This document shows positions 46,131 through 57,307 of a DNA stretch of 64,000 nucleotides, piece after piece; position 1 is the first letter of the stretch, and each line of letters begins with the position of its first letter. The stretch is from Rhipidocladum racemiflorum (taxonomy: Eukaryota > Streptophyta > Magnoliopsida > Poales > Poaceae). A program made the position numbers and the translations under genes. The stretch spans positions 20,947,374-21,011,373 of the forward strand of contig CM070580.1 in NCBI GenBank assembly GCA_036346355.1, read 5' to 3'. The notes below the pieces were generated by a model. The model saw only the letters and a list, made by a program, of their open reading frames with translations, did no database searches and had not been told where the DNA came from.

Positions 46131-48472
46131 TAGGGATGTGATCGGATCGGATACGGTCGAATATCGTCCTATTCATATCCGTATCCGTATTTTTTATCGA
46201 ATACAGAATCGAATACGAATAGTGTCGAATACAGAATCGAATACGAATTATACAGGATAATATCGGTTACGAATACAGATCGAATACGGATCGGAATCAA
46301 CATGGATACGAATAGTATTAGTCGGATATTTTAAAATCCAATTTCAGTTTTTTTTCCCAAAATCGGTCCAAATTTAAATTCAAAATTCCAAAAGAAATAT
46401 ATTTGTATGTCTTTTTTTGCCTTTTTATCCCTAGCTTGTCATACATGTGACTCTGTGAGTAACAATGTACCCCATTGCAATAATTGAACCAAATGATTTG
46501 CGGTGGCATATCTTCTTGAATCCTAAGTAGCCCTCCTGAAATGCCACTTGCCAATTTCTGTACCACCTTTGCCCAAATATCTCCAAATTAGCATCTAGCA
46601 CACATGAACACATTATATCTTGTCATCCAATGCAGACCTCGATCTACAAAGCGATGAAACATGTTAAATTATTAATGTGTTATTCTGAAACGTGTTATTC
46701 GGATAGTATCCATATGTCATATTCGGATATTATCCGAACAAAAACTCGGATATTCCGTATCCATCGGATAATCAGTGTTCCATATCCGTATCCATGTAAA
46801 TTATCTGTATCCATATCCTTATCCGAGAAATCAACTGGATGTCTTGAAAGTGCATCTAGGCCCCTCAAATTATTTTGGTGATTAATGATGACACAATTAA
46901 AGTGATCTAATGCTTCAACTAAGATTAATGCAGATATTGAGATCATATCAAGTTGGAATAGGATTGGATGCCCTCACAACCTCTCAAAAGTTGAAATGAC
47001 GGCATCAAGACAAGTTTTGTAACTTTGTTTTATACTTGTGTCTTAAGGACAGTCGTACTATTAAGAGGGTTCGACGTGAAATCGCTTTTAGGATGTGCAT
47101 ATGCTCAACGACAAATCTTGCATCTCAAAATTAGCACTCATGCATTTAGTTTGCAAAAATTCCATTTCCAACCGAGCTGGGCAACCCGGACTCTTCGGAC
47201 ATTCAATCCGGAGTATCCGGACAATATGTCCGGAGTCTCCGAGTTGGACCCCTCGGTCACTTTGGGTTCCAGGGAGTCCGGAGTATCCGGACATTTTGTC
47301 CGGAGTCTCCGGATAACCCGGAGTCTCCGGGTCAATTGTTCGGACACTCCGGCCTGTACAAAAACGAGAGTAACGGCTAGTTTTTGAAATGACTATTTAA
47401 AGCCTCCACTCTCTCCCAACGGCTAGGACATTGATTGAGCACATTCATTGCTGCCTTCAAGCCATTTCTAACACTCTAAAAGCATTCAATAGAGCCATCT
47501 CTTCCTTCCACCTAAGATTTGATTGTTGATCTCTTTTGGTGAGGAGAGGAAGAAGCAAAGTGCTAGGTGCATTCATTTCTAGTTGTTGAGCACTAGTTCA
47601 TCCTGCAAGCGATTCTTCGTGGTGCTATTACTCTTGGAGGTTGAAGGTCTCCTAGACGGCTAGGAGTCGCCGGGAGCTACCAACTTGTGTGGTGAGCTCC
47701 GGTCGTTTGTGAAGGCGAGTCTCGCCTCCGAAAGGGAAGAGACAAGAAGTGAAGCCGGCGAGTGCATTTGTGCAACACCGGGAGGAAAGCGGGTTGAAAG
47801 AGACCCCAGCTCAAGTGTGACCGAGCCACCTCAACGGAGACGTAGGATTCCCTTCAAGAATCCGAACTTCGGTGAAAAATCGCTTCTCTCGCTCTCTCTT
47901 TACTTGCTTGTGTTGCTTGTGTGGATTTGTCTCCGTAAAGCCTAGATCTAGCTCTGTGTCTAGCTTTAATTCAAATCCATTCTAGCACTTGTTCTAGGTT
48001 GCTATTGTTATTTGCTATTGTTATTTACTTGTTGAAAACCGATGAGAACCGGATCGAGAAGGCCGGCCGCGGGAGCAAGAGGAGCCGAACGCAAATACAA
48101 AGAACGCGGGGCTGTGATCGCAGAAAACGCCGACGTGGCATCGCTCAGCAGCCGGTAATCTCTTCCCCTGTAAGATAGGTAGTATTCGTGCAAGTTTGAG
48201 CAACTTGTGTTGCGCTCCCGAGCCACCCAACTCGGAGACTCCGGTATCCAATACCGGACACTCCGGACAAGCCGGAGTATCCGGACCAAAACCCGAAGAC
48301 TCTGGGTTGACACCTTTCGGCGATTTTAATTCATTGCGTTTTTAAAACCCGCCTATTCACCCCCTCTCTAGGCGACATCGTTGGTCCTTTCATGTCTGTG
48401 AAACTATCCAAATCATCATCCAAATCAATTCGGTCGGTCGGTCGGAAAATATCCGTACCAGTTCCATCCCTA
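46131..48472. mobile_element. hAT-type non-autonomous element, copy 2, with nested solo LTR
   Basis: It shares ends (TAGGGATGTGATCGG and CCATCCCTA) and nearly all of its interior with the copy at 18272-19058, in the same orientation. The eight-base duplication is CAAGTACT (46123-46130 and 48473-48480). Without the 1548 bp solo LTR and its 5 bp duplication it is 789 bp, two bases more than copy 1. There is no transposase. The close similarity of the copies points to one amplified family. Confidence 0.9.
46845..48392 (+). mobile_element. Solo LTR nested in the hAT-type element
   Basis: It starts TGAAAGTGCATCTAGGCCCC, ends GGTCCTTTCA, and is flanked by TGTCT (46840-46844 and 48393-48397). The empty site is seen in the other hAT copy (GGATATCTGTGAAAC). 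The end region CTATTCACCCCCTCTCTAGG is a familiar signature of grass Ty1/copia LTRs. Arrays of near-palindromic CCGGAGTCTCCGG and TCCGGAGTATCCGGAC motifs lie at 47185-47350 and again at 48230-48310. No coding region. A related truncated LTR lies at 53890-55138. Confidence 0.85.
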
Positions 48473-49495
48473 CAAGTACTCTACGCCTAATCGCTCGAGC
48501 GTCGCCCATACCTTCTTCTTGCCACGCCAGCCAGGTCAAGCCGCTGTCCTTTCGCCGTGTCACCGAAGACCCGGAGCGCCACTAGCCCTTCCGCTCAGGA
48601 AATCTCCAATGGAACGACTATAAAGCCCGCGAAGCCTCCCACTTTTTCACTCTTTCGCTTTTCCTGCTTCCCCAACTGCTCCCCGAACCCCCCCCCCGAG
48701 CAGCATTGGGGGGAAACGCCGCCTCCTTCTCTATTTCCGGCTGCAAGCGCCGCCGTGAGCTGCTCGCGCCCGATTCCCTTCCCCTCTCATCCAATCTCCA
48801 ATTCTTTCGGCCGGGATGATCCTCGGGCCTCACTGAATCTCTTCCCCACCTCGGTGTAGGTCGCCACGCCACCGGTCATCTTCCCCACGGCCGCCATCGT
48901 CGCCCTCCGCACCTTGTCGTTGCCGACCTCTCTCCGGTGCTGTTGGAACCCCTTTGACCCCACCTCCGTGGTCCCCTCGACACCCTCAAGCCCACCGTGA
49001 CATCGCCCTCGCCGTTCCGGTTGCCCCTCGCCGTCGGTGAGAAGCCCTTCCACCCTCCTCTGCTTCGGGCGACTGACATGGGCCCCCCCTTGTCAGTCAA
49101 ACCCGCACCGCTCTCCCTCTCTCTCTCTCTCTCACAGCCCTGTCGAGTGGGACCGTTTAGTCAGTGCGCTGATTTTGGAAACTACCAAAAGGGGAAAGCG
49201 CATTCACTGTTGGCGAAAATGCATTTTCCATTTTTGGAATTAATTCAAACCCTAAGGTTCAATTGTTTGTAACTTGTGAACTATTGACCCAAAAATTGTG
49301 AAAAAAATGTAAATTCATAGTTTAGCCTGTAGATTATGAATATGCAAAAATATTGAATTGTTGCCACTATTTAAAAATTTAAACTCAAATTCGAATCATA
49401 GGTTGCAAATGTGCTTTAAGTAGAAATTGTGCCTGGTATACGTTTCATTTAACACACTCCAAACTTTAACATGTGCCTGGTATACTGTGCATATC

Positions 49496-49865
49496 ACAAT
49501 TGGTTCTTTTATAAAACCGACACAGATTCTATGAATATCACAATCGGTTCTTTTATAAAACCGACACAGACTCTATGCATATCACAATCGGTTTTCGTAT
49601 AAAACCGACACCGGTACGTTATGAACCAACACTAGTAGTGATGTGATCAGCGTCGATTTTCAACTAGAACCGACGACACTGTGATAATATTATGATCAGC
49701 GTCGGGTGTAGTTGAGAACCGACAGTGATGAAGAACTTATTGCTGTCGGGTGGGAACCGACTGTGATAGAGACTGCTCATTACTGTCGTTGGACTTTGTG
49801 TCGCCACTAAAACCGACAGTGATGACGAAAAATAACCGACAATGATGTGTATTCCTGTAGTAGTG
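49496..49865 (-). mobile_element. CACTA transposon terminus
   Basis: The right edge reads, on the minus strand, CACTACTACAGGAATACACA, the standard CACTA inverted end. Inward lie many copies of ACCGACAGTGATG and its variants on both strands (49500-49850), typical of sub-terminal transposase binding regions. GGT follows the end at 49866-49868. The matching other end and the three-base duplication were not found to the left, so this is a terminal fragment. The same family appears at 62885-62937. Confidence 0.8.
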
Positions 49866-49932
49866 GGTTTCTCTGGGTTGTAATTGTAATTCATCCAGCC
49901 ACAAACCGGATTACTTACCTTGATAAGCAAAA

Positions 49933-50381
49933 TTTATCACGGCCGATCACGGGGCACCCGGGCATGCTCGATTAGCAAAATCTAGTTAAAGTACCGAAGT
50001 TTCATGCATGTGATCTGAGTAATTCGGAAGGCATTGATCGATGAAGAGGTAAAGGAACACCGAACACTGCAAGTAAATTAACGAGCCACATAAAAATCTG
50101 AAGTACTCCACTAACACACTGGTGCCTGGTATATATACGTTTCATTTAGCACACTCCAAACTTTAACATGTGTTACACAGGCAGACTCCCGTTTAATTAC
50201 TATTGATCGACCACGTGTAGACACGACACAATCACATAAACGGCAACTTATTGATAAGACGCCACACAGGCACGAAGCATGCACGTGCATGCTCCAAAAT
50301 ACAGGTAATTAATTAATTAAGCAACACATATAAGGTTGCGTGTGTGCATGCATGCACTAGTACTGGACATGCAAGCTTAGA
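49933..50381. repeat. Flank repeat copy R2, 3' flank of the intact proline-rich gene
   Basis: Landmarks ATCACGGGGCACCCGGGCAT, GAGGTAAAGGAACACC, ACACTGGTGCCTGGTATATA and AACATGTGTTACACAGGCAG are shared with R1 (3566-3976) and R3 (59090-59345). A short extra piece, GTGCCTGGTATACGTTTCAT with CCAAACTTTAACATGTG, also occurs at 49430-49480. The block covers the 3' untranslated and downstream region of the gene on the minus strand. Confidence 0.65.
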
Positions 50382-51029
50382 TCAGCATTTCATGCCCGCG
50401 GGGAGCTTACCCTTGCCGCAGAATTCGAGCAGCAGATTGATGTTATTCACATCGGCTTCGGTACCAAATTTGAACTTGTACGCGCTGCACAGGCACTTAG
50501 CGGCGTCGGGGCTTGGGAGACCAGCCATCGGTGGGCAACACTTATCCTTGGGCATCGGGCCGACCATCGGCTTGCCCATGTTAAGTTCAAAGCACGCCAT
50601 GAGCTCGATGTTTTTTGGGCACTTATCGTCGGGTCGCGGTGGTTTCACGCTCGGTGCCGGAGGTGGCGTTGGTGTCACGGTGGGCGGCGGCAGCGGCGGG
50701 GATATGGTTGGTGCTGGAGGGGGTGTTGGCGGTAGAGTTGGAGTCACAATGGGTGCAGGAGAGGGTGTTGGAGGTGGATTTGGGGACACAATGGGTGCCG
50801 GAGGGGGTGTTGGTTGTGGAGTTGGGGTCACAATGGGTGCGGGAGAGGGTGTTGGAGGCGGTGTCGGGGACACAATAGGTTCTGATGGCGTCGGCGATGG
50901 AGTTGGAGATACAGCGTGTGCCGGTGGTGGTGGGGGGGCTAGACATGAGCTACGGCCGTGGACAGGCGCCATGCCCAAAAGAATCATTGCAAGGAAAAGG
51001 CCAATGTACCCCATGGACTTGGAGGCCAT
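50382..51029 (-). CDS. Hybrid proline-rich protein with 8-cysteine (LTP-like) domain, secreted
   Basis: This is an intact 215-residue frame. Residues 1-25 form a signal peptide (hydrophobic LFLAMILLGMAPVHG). Residues 30-136 are a proline-rich repeat of about 18-residue units (PTPPPAPIVSPNPPPTPSPA). Residues 137-215 form the 8-cysteine domain with spacing C-8-C-17-CC-13-C-1-C-22-C-10-C (DKCCPPMAGLPSPDAAKCLC). This layout defines hybrid proline-rich proteins, which sit in or at the cell wall and are linked to growth and stress; the exact role here is unknown. The ATG at 51029 is chosen because it starts the signal peptide and lies 42 bases from a TATA box. No intron is needed. A damaged paralog with the same domain lies at 24421-25048. 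Confidence 0.92.
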   Translation of the reverse strand: MASKSMGYIGLFLAMILLGMAPVHGRSSCLAPPPPPAHAVSPTPSPTPSEPIVSPTPPPTPSPAPIVTPTPQPTPPPAPIVSPNPPPTPSPAPIVTPTLPPTPPPAPTISPPLPPPTVTPTPPPAPSVKPPRPDDKCPKNIELMACFELNMGKPMVGPMPKDKCCPPMAGLPSPDAAKCLCSAYKFKFGTEADVNNINLLLEFCGKGKLPAGMKC

Positions 51030-51070
51030 TGTTGCTGATGTTTGGTGCCTTCAAAAGTATGGAACTATGA

Positions 51071-51080
51071 ACTATTTATA
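51071..51080 (-). promoter_or_regulatory. TATA box of the proline-rich protein gene
   Basis: The minus strand reads TATAAATAGT, about 42 bases upstream of the ATG at 51029. The short leader in between holds AACATCAGCAACAATGGCC, a good plant start context. Confidence 0.7.
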
Positions 51081-51985
51081 GGCAGCTTAGCATGCAAGTT
51101 GTTGGTGCAGCTAGCGCACCGTCAATCAGCTCACAACTTTCTTCGTAGGTTAATTGCTGTTAGCGTACAGGTTACAGAGTAAACACTCGCTAGTTTGTAC
51201 CCAAATGGTTGGCACATATATTTATATATATATTCAACAGACGCAACGTGGGCTCGTGGACGTGTGGAGTGATGTACTCAAGACTTTTGTACGAGCAAAA
51301 CGTGCGTCCTTGCCCATTGTGCATGCTACTATACTCGTGTAATACATCTGTACATCCACCGTACTGAGACGAGTCCCAAAATAAGCTTCTTTGCTTTGCC
51401 ATGTTAAATTGAAGTATCTATATGTTCATCAAGAGAAGGCGTGTCTCATGACTCTCATACCACATAATTGCTTCAAGAAATCAAGAGGGTAAGCATCCGG
51501 CTGCTGATGCCTACACTGTTTTTGACCGAATTCGCATATAGTATCCCAGAGCCAAGGGAGGAAGAATTATGCATAAATCAGCTATTTATTCCTTCATGTC
51601 GCCATTCAATGCCACTTAATTAATTTGCAAGATAGTCCGCACATTTGCTAACTCCAAACGAGAATGCTACTCGTGCATAAATAAGTACATGCCGTTGCGG
51701 CGTTTGGAGCACGTCAAAAATTATGTGCGCCTAATTCATCCGGTACATTCGTACATCGAATCATAGGTCAACCCCTCACTAATACATAAAGGATTGTATT
51801 AGACTCTGCATGACACACGGTTTTTAAAAACCGTCTGTGTTAAATCTAATCATAGACGGTTTTTAAAGAATCGTTAGTGCTTGCGTACGTCCTTGCTCAT
51901 TGTGCATGCTACTATACTCGTGTATGAAAGATCTTCCGTTGCGGGGTTTGGAGCACGTCAGAATAATGTGCGCCTAACTCTGCCG
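51081..51985. repeat. Upstream region of the proline-rich gene with internal direct duplication
   Basis: Two blocks occur twice in the same orientation. One is CGTCCTTGCCCATTGTGCAT plus GCTACTATACTCGTGTA, at 51307 and (with one change) at 51890. The other is GCGTTTGGAGCACGTC with ATGTGCGCCTAA, at 51697 and about 51935. The second set directly follows the small CACTA-like element. No gene is seen between 51081 and 51985. Confidence 0.6.
51777..51879. mobile_element. Small CACTA-like MITE
   Basis: The ends CACTAA..TTAGTG are inverted. Inside, ACGGTTTTTAAAAACCGT is a perfect palindrome followed by a further ACGGTTTTTAAAG. The flanking triplets are CCT and CTT, one mismatch from a three-base duplication. 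At 103 bp it has no coding capacity. Confidence 0.5.
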
Positions 51986-51999
51986 GTACTCTTGCTATA

Positions 52000-54900
52000 T
52001 GCCTTGGCAGTATGCCTTGCCCAATTATCCACAGGCAACTGACAAGGTATAAACCCTAAAGAGCTCGTCAGTACTTTCCCCGTAATCTGCGTTATAGAAG
52101 GTATCATCGGGATTGTTTGTTCCTTCACCTAAAAACAACAATAATAACAAGGTTGAGTACATAAAGTACTCCGCGAGACTTTTGCAAACCTATAATAAAT
52201 GCAGGCTTGTATCCAATAGAAAGGCTACTACAGTTATTTTGCATAAAGCCAAACTGAATTGAAAATACTAAATAGTAGATTGAAAGCAGTAATTTAGTAA
52301 AAGCATTTAGACAGATATAAAATAACAAGTATATAAGCATAACATATAACTCACAGTTCCTCCATGAATATTCGAATCACCCAATGCCAACACGTGGCAC
52401 AATAGCTGAACCAAACCTTTTGCCATCACATGATACAACCATCTGAATTATCTGAAACATAAACTTTCCAACCATATTTCCAAATCCAAAACATTTTATG
52501 AAAATATCAAAATCATCTAACTAGTGCCGATTCACCAAGTCTCCCATAACTTGAGCACGGCTTTTCGAAAAGATTTTCACTCTGCAGAGGTGTACAGCTT
52601 TACCCACAAGGAATGATCAGCTCTTTGTGCATTGCAAATTAACACACTTCCTTTGGTGTGCCGCAGAGAGATCATACATAACTGTTACATTACATAGCCC
52701 TAACTTTGCACCAGCCCGTCTTGAGCAAACCCTTGCTATGGTGGCAAAAATGCAAATTCACATGGTTCATTTAGAACTCAAGGTAACCCATTTCTCCCCA
52801 TAGTAAGGCGTACCGATTGCATTGGTATGTGTCTAACCCACACCGTGTGGACACCCTACTGAAATTCTACGCAAGAATAACCCGTGCTACTCTGACTTTG
52901 CCAATGTGCAAAGCTAGTTCTAAGTAACTTAATAAGCTAAGGCTGTCCCACAACAAACCCTTATGGTTGTACGGGTATCCTTGGATCATACAACACTATG
53001 TTCGGTCCTTAATCGACCAGGCGAAACTCCCCTATACTACGTGCAAATCCAACCCTTGCACAATCGGCTATTGCCATATCTACTTGATGTCAAAGTCATA
53101 GTTTTATTTTCATTTTTATCAAAATATCAGTATCCTTTACTGTCATATCCAACCTTTTTAAATTACAAGACAACACATATTTCTTCCAAAACATGTCCAA
53201 ATTTTCATTGATTATCACGAACAGTGTAACCGTCCATTCGTGACCCCATTTCTAGAGCATGGCTAAGCAATGCATGTAATAAGCGTGTATACCCATTTCA
53301 ACATTTTCATGTGTCTAACCATCATCGAGGGTTATCGAGGTTCACATATCAATAATGATTATGGAAATCCCACAATAAAGGTTATATCTACCATATCCCA
53401 CAACATAGCAGTTTTATAACATATAGCACATGCATCAAAACATTTGATAAAACATTTTTTTGAAAAGCTGGGATCAATATGATCAAAGGGGGTGCTTGCC
53501 TTGCTCAGTGATTTCTTGCGTGAAGTCGGGGTCGTCGACGAAGGTATCCGGAGTATCGGTGTCTACACGCCGTATCATAAAAAGCGAAGCAACATCCAAA
53601 TTCGACAAAGAAAGAACGAGAGTAAACATAGAATACATGTGGCAAAAAGAAGTCGAATATAATTACAATTAAAATCATTCGTGAAAATAAGTGTGATTGA
53701 GCGTTTTGGCGGAGGTTAGGGTTTGGGTCCAACTAACCGTGTAGAACACAAAGTTGTGTTTAACAAATGTTACTATATTACTTTACGAATTCAAGAGGCT
53801 AAAATTGTATATATGATCATATTCATTTTAAAATTCAAGAAGCTAAAATTGTTTGGATTTATAAAATTAAAAACTTAAACTAATGGTGTTCACATGAATA
53901 ATCCGAAGTTTCAGACATTCCGATGTGTAGGTTTGTTCGAGTCCGAAGCCCTTAGTAGGGGTCGGATATTCCGATATTTTATATCGGAAGTTTCGATGCC
54001 TGTTGTTTTTCGGTTAGGGTACTCTCTATTGAGATCGGAAGTTCCGATATTCCACATCGGAAGTTCCGATACGTGTTATTTTGAAAAAGGGTACTCTCTG
54101 TCTAGTTCGGACAGTCCGTAGTTTCATAGTCGGAAGTTCCAAAGTAGCTATTTTCCAGTTTGGGAACTCTCTGTTTGTTTCAGATGTTCCGATAATCTAA
54201 TCGGACATTCTAATGTTGACTTAGAAAGTTTTTGTCGAGTTCTCTCTCAGTAAGTTTCAAAAGTTCCGATAGTAAAATCGGAAGTTCCGATGCCTCCAGT
54301 TTTCGACCGTTGAGGTTGTCCAAGTTCTGGAAGTTTACACTCATCGGAGGTTCTGAAGTTTGGTTCGGATATTCCGATGTATGGCTGAGTGCGGGTATAA
54401 CGGCTAGTTTTGAACCAAAACTATAAATACCCCACCCCTCTCTGTTTAGAGGCTTACTCACTCACTTTGGCTGAACACTAGAGCACCTTGAGCACATCTT
54501 AGAGCTTGTTTGAGTTCTCCTCTTTGATCTTGGTGATCATCTAGAGAGTGAGGATTAGAAGTGAGATTTAGTGCTAAATCAAAAGCGAGAACATTCATCT
54601 TGAGCATTAGAGTAAATCTCCAAGGTCAATCCATAGTGCATTTATTACTCTTGGAGGTTGAAGGACTCCTAGACGGCTAGGCGTCACTCACGAGCTCCCG
54701 ACGGTTGTGGGATGCCGTGAGAAGTTTGTGAAGGCCGGCTCCGCCTCCGAAAGGAAAGGAACCAATAGTGGAACCAAGCCTCAAGTGTGACCGAGGTTTG
54801 GGAGGAAAGGGTTGAAAAATACCTGGCTCTTTGTGAGCCTCCTCAACGGAGACGTAAGATCCCCTCAAGGATCCGAACTCCGGGAATCAAACTGTTGTCT

Positions 54901-56104
54901 CCGTTGTTTAAGTTTCTCTCTTGTTGCTACTAAGTCTAGATAGCTTACTCTTTCTTGCACTCAACTGGAACAGAAGTAGATTACAGTTTGCTTGATTCGA
55001 TTTCAGTTTTTGAATTACTTTACTGTTCGGACATTCCGATATTAACTCGGAAGCAACAAATTTCTTTTGAATATTTAAATAGCCTATTCACCCCCCCTCT
55101 AGGCAATTATCACACCTATTCACCCCCCCCCCTCTAGCCATCTGCGCGAGCGAGCTCGGGGAAAAGGAATTGGCCGTCGCGACGAGAGAAAAGGAGGGCT
55201 CAGTAGTCGCGGCAGAGGAGGACCAATAGGGAGAGCTACCATGGCAATGATGGAGGCCGGATTCGCCGCTGCAGCAGAGGGAGGCGATGGATTGGCTGCC
55301 GCATCGGCGATTCGACAGAGCACTCGCGCGGGAGTAGAAAGGGGAAAGGGAGAAGAGGCCGGCTGACCGGTGAGGCCCGGGGCCACACAGCAGAGAGAGA
55401 GGTGAGGGGTGGCAAGGTGTGCTGCCAGGTGGGGTCTGGCGCTGGGGCGGCCCACGCGGCAGTGAGACAAAGGGGAAAAAGAAGGTTTAATTAATTCCTA
55501 ATTTCGGACAGCAAGCCCATTTTGATTTAATAGAGCTATCAAAATCTGTTAGGGATTTTTGGAAAATTTTGTGAGGAATCCTGACGATGTATAAGATCTA
55601 CTATAAAAACTTCAAACAAAAATACCAAGCCAACATTTTTATACAAATATGACAATACTGCTATCAGGAAATAGCCTTTTTCGAAAATAGTTTTTCTAAG
55701 ACTACACAATAAGTCAAATAATTTTAAGATTTTTACTGTATTGTCTTGTGATCATTTCCAATCTAGGGTAAAAATTTTAGTTCAAGAAAACTTATATTTA
55801 TTCTTATAAAAATCTGACATTGCTTTAGGTCTAAAATTCTAATTACAGTTTTTGATTTTCTAAAATTAGTAAAGTTTTCAGAGGTGACAAACAAAGGATT
55901 TGGGACGTAACCAAAATTTCCTTGAATTTTACATCTTCAATTCCTGAGGTCTTGGAATGAAAATTCTTTCTCCTAGGTCAAATGAGAGAAAGACAATGCA
56001 ATAGAAATTCCAAACAAACCCACAAAATGATTAAAATTCAAATTGAAACCACAATTTATATTTCGAATTTTTAAACCAATTACTTCTAATTTGAGGATGT
56101 TACA
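52000..56104 (-). mobile_element. Family C repeat, copy 4, with nested truncated LTR
   Basis: On the minus strand it starts TGTAACATCCTCAAATTAG at 56104. The left edge near 52000 is estimated from loss of family similarity. Order: AT-rich 5' part, GC-rich block (55470-55140), the inserted LTR (about 55138-53890), an acidic block (about 53572-53490: DTDTPDTFVDDPDFTQEITE then QGKHPL), AT-rich sequence with CTTTACCCACAAGG, and the second acidic exon (about 52129-52026: EGTNNPDDTFYNADYGESTD) after a TTTTTAG acceptor. No target duplication was recognised. Confidence 0.6.
53890..55138 (+). mobile_element. Truncated LTR related to the solo LTR at 46845-48392
   Basis: Shared stretches include TTACTCTTGGAGGTTGAAGG, CTCCTAGACGGCTAGG, GCCTCCGAAAGG, CTCAACGGAGACGTA and the CCTATTCACCCCCCCTCTAG end. 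The end motif is repeated twice (55080-55105 and 55112-55138). The 5' start is missing. The inner array is of TCGGAAGTTCCGAT type (53935-54370), where the relative has CCGGAGTCTCCGG type. There is no coding region. Confidence 0.7.
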
Positions 56105-57307
56105 AGGGTCCTGCCCTTTCGGAATTTCTTCACAAGGAAAAGCCGTTATTGTCATAGCGTCAATTCCAAATGGTCGGCCTGAAGGTGCAGTAGAGCCAGG
56201 CCTGAATAAACCACAAGGGGTCACCAACGTTGCCGACTGAATACTGAACTTGCCCCGTGAATAGCCGACTTCTGATGATATGCATCATTTGGTATACGCC
56301 TCTAAGAAACATCTTGCCTAAGGCTAGCCAAAAACCATTTGCTAGTTGTTTTGCTAGAGACTGATATACCTGCGTTGGCCCAAGAGATGCGCCATAGAAC
56401 AGATACCGATCCGGCCACATATTGATAAACACTGCATGTTTCTTGTTCGATATGGGCCCATTCCCTTGGTTTTCATTAACCCCATTAATGGTATTGGCTC
56501 CATCCTTCTCCTTTAATGGAAATCAGCTTATACTAAGGTTTTTCGATAAAAGCCAATATCTATTCTCCATCAGGCCTAAGACAGCACAACATAGTCACAT
56601 CTAACAAGGTTAGGCCGACGGGGCCTGTTCTTAGCATAAACGCATTGAAAGTATCTGACCAAAAATAGCAAGAAGTGGCAATTAGCGACTCGTTGGCTTG
56701 AGGGTCGGCTAAGGAGAGAGGAAGGCATTCCGGTATCCCAATTCTTTCCCATAGCGGTAATTTTGCAGCAGCAACCCGATTGCACCAGTCCCTCCATCCC
56801 TTAAGTGCCGTTGGCCAAGATCTTAAGCTTTTGCTCTATACTTCGATATTGTACTCAAGAGCGAACATGGGAGTATAGGTGTTTCTTCGTTCATAACAAC
56901 TGTCGGCTCTAGTGTGCCTATCGGACTTAAGGAGTACTGGTGCTCCCTATCAGGTTCAGGAACAAGCACCTGGTTGGGGTCTATTGCGAGCAAGCCAATG
57001 AGAAGGAGAGCTGATGGATGATGAAGAAAAGCGCTTGAAGCCGATCGCGAGGAAGACGAGAGCAGGAGTGCATGAAAACGATAGGTGAATGGGCCCCATA
57101 TTTAGAGAAGGGTAAGGAGGTGAAAAGGCGGGAATTTTTTCGGTGGAATGTGAGCATATCGTGGGAAAGATACGCGTGTCAGGATTTTACGGCACCATAA
57201 AAGGGGTAGTTATTGACAAGAATGGTGCATCAAGCCGATAAAATGGACGTCGATGAATAAGATTTTTTGAGAGATAACGTTATCTTCCAAAAAAAATAGA
57301 GGGCCTA
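56105..57307 (-). pseudogene. Antisense plant mobile domain gene in Tat-like element E
   Basis: This lies upstream of an LTR that starts at 57308 on the plus strand, and is read on the minus strand, opposite to the element. A TATA-like CTAAATATGG lies near 57104-57095. The domain reads, across small breaks, PLWERIGIPECLPLSLADPQ then ANESLIATSCYFWSDTFNAF and RTGPVGLTLLDVTMLCCL (near 56760-56580), then LALGKMFLRGVYQMMHIIRS then YSVGNVGDPLWFIQAWLYC (near 56320-56190). These are blocks of the aminotransferase-like plant mobile domain. Stops occur near 56570 and elsewhere. The 3' end is cut off at 56104 by family C copy 4. Confidence 0.65.

Larger units (their letters stand above)
33854..49420 (+). 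mobile_element. Family C repeat, copy 3b, carrying the middle nest
   Basis: It begins TGTAACATCCTAAAATATAA at 33854. It is interrupted by element D (34614-45889 plus duplication) and by the second hAT-type element (46131-48472 plus duplication). What remains follows the family order: AT-rich 5' part, GC-rich block (45950-46120 and 48480-49140) with TATAAAG at 48619-48625, and the AT-rich part with GCATTTTCCATTTTTGGAAT near 49220. The right edge near 49420 is where similarity ends and CACTA-like sequence begins. The acidic exons are not present, so the copy is 3'-truncated. Confidence 0.6.

Noticed and set aside
46131..48472. Repeated GGATA/TATCC motifs read as a satellite array
   Set aside because: They are sub-terminal motifs of the hAT-type element, confined to its ends and flanked by an 8 bp duplication.
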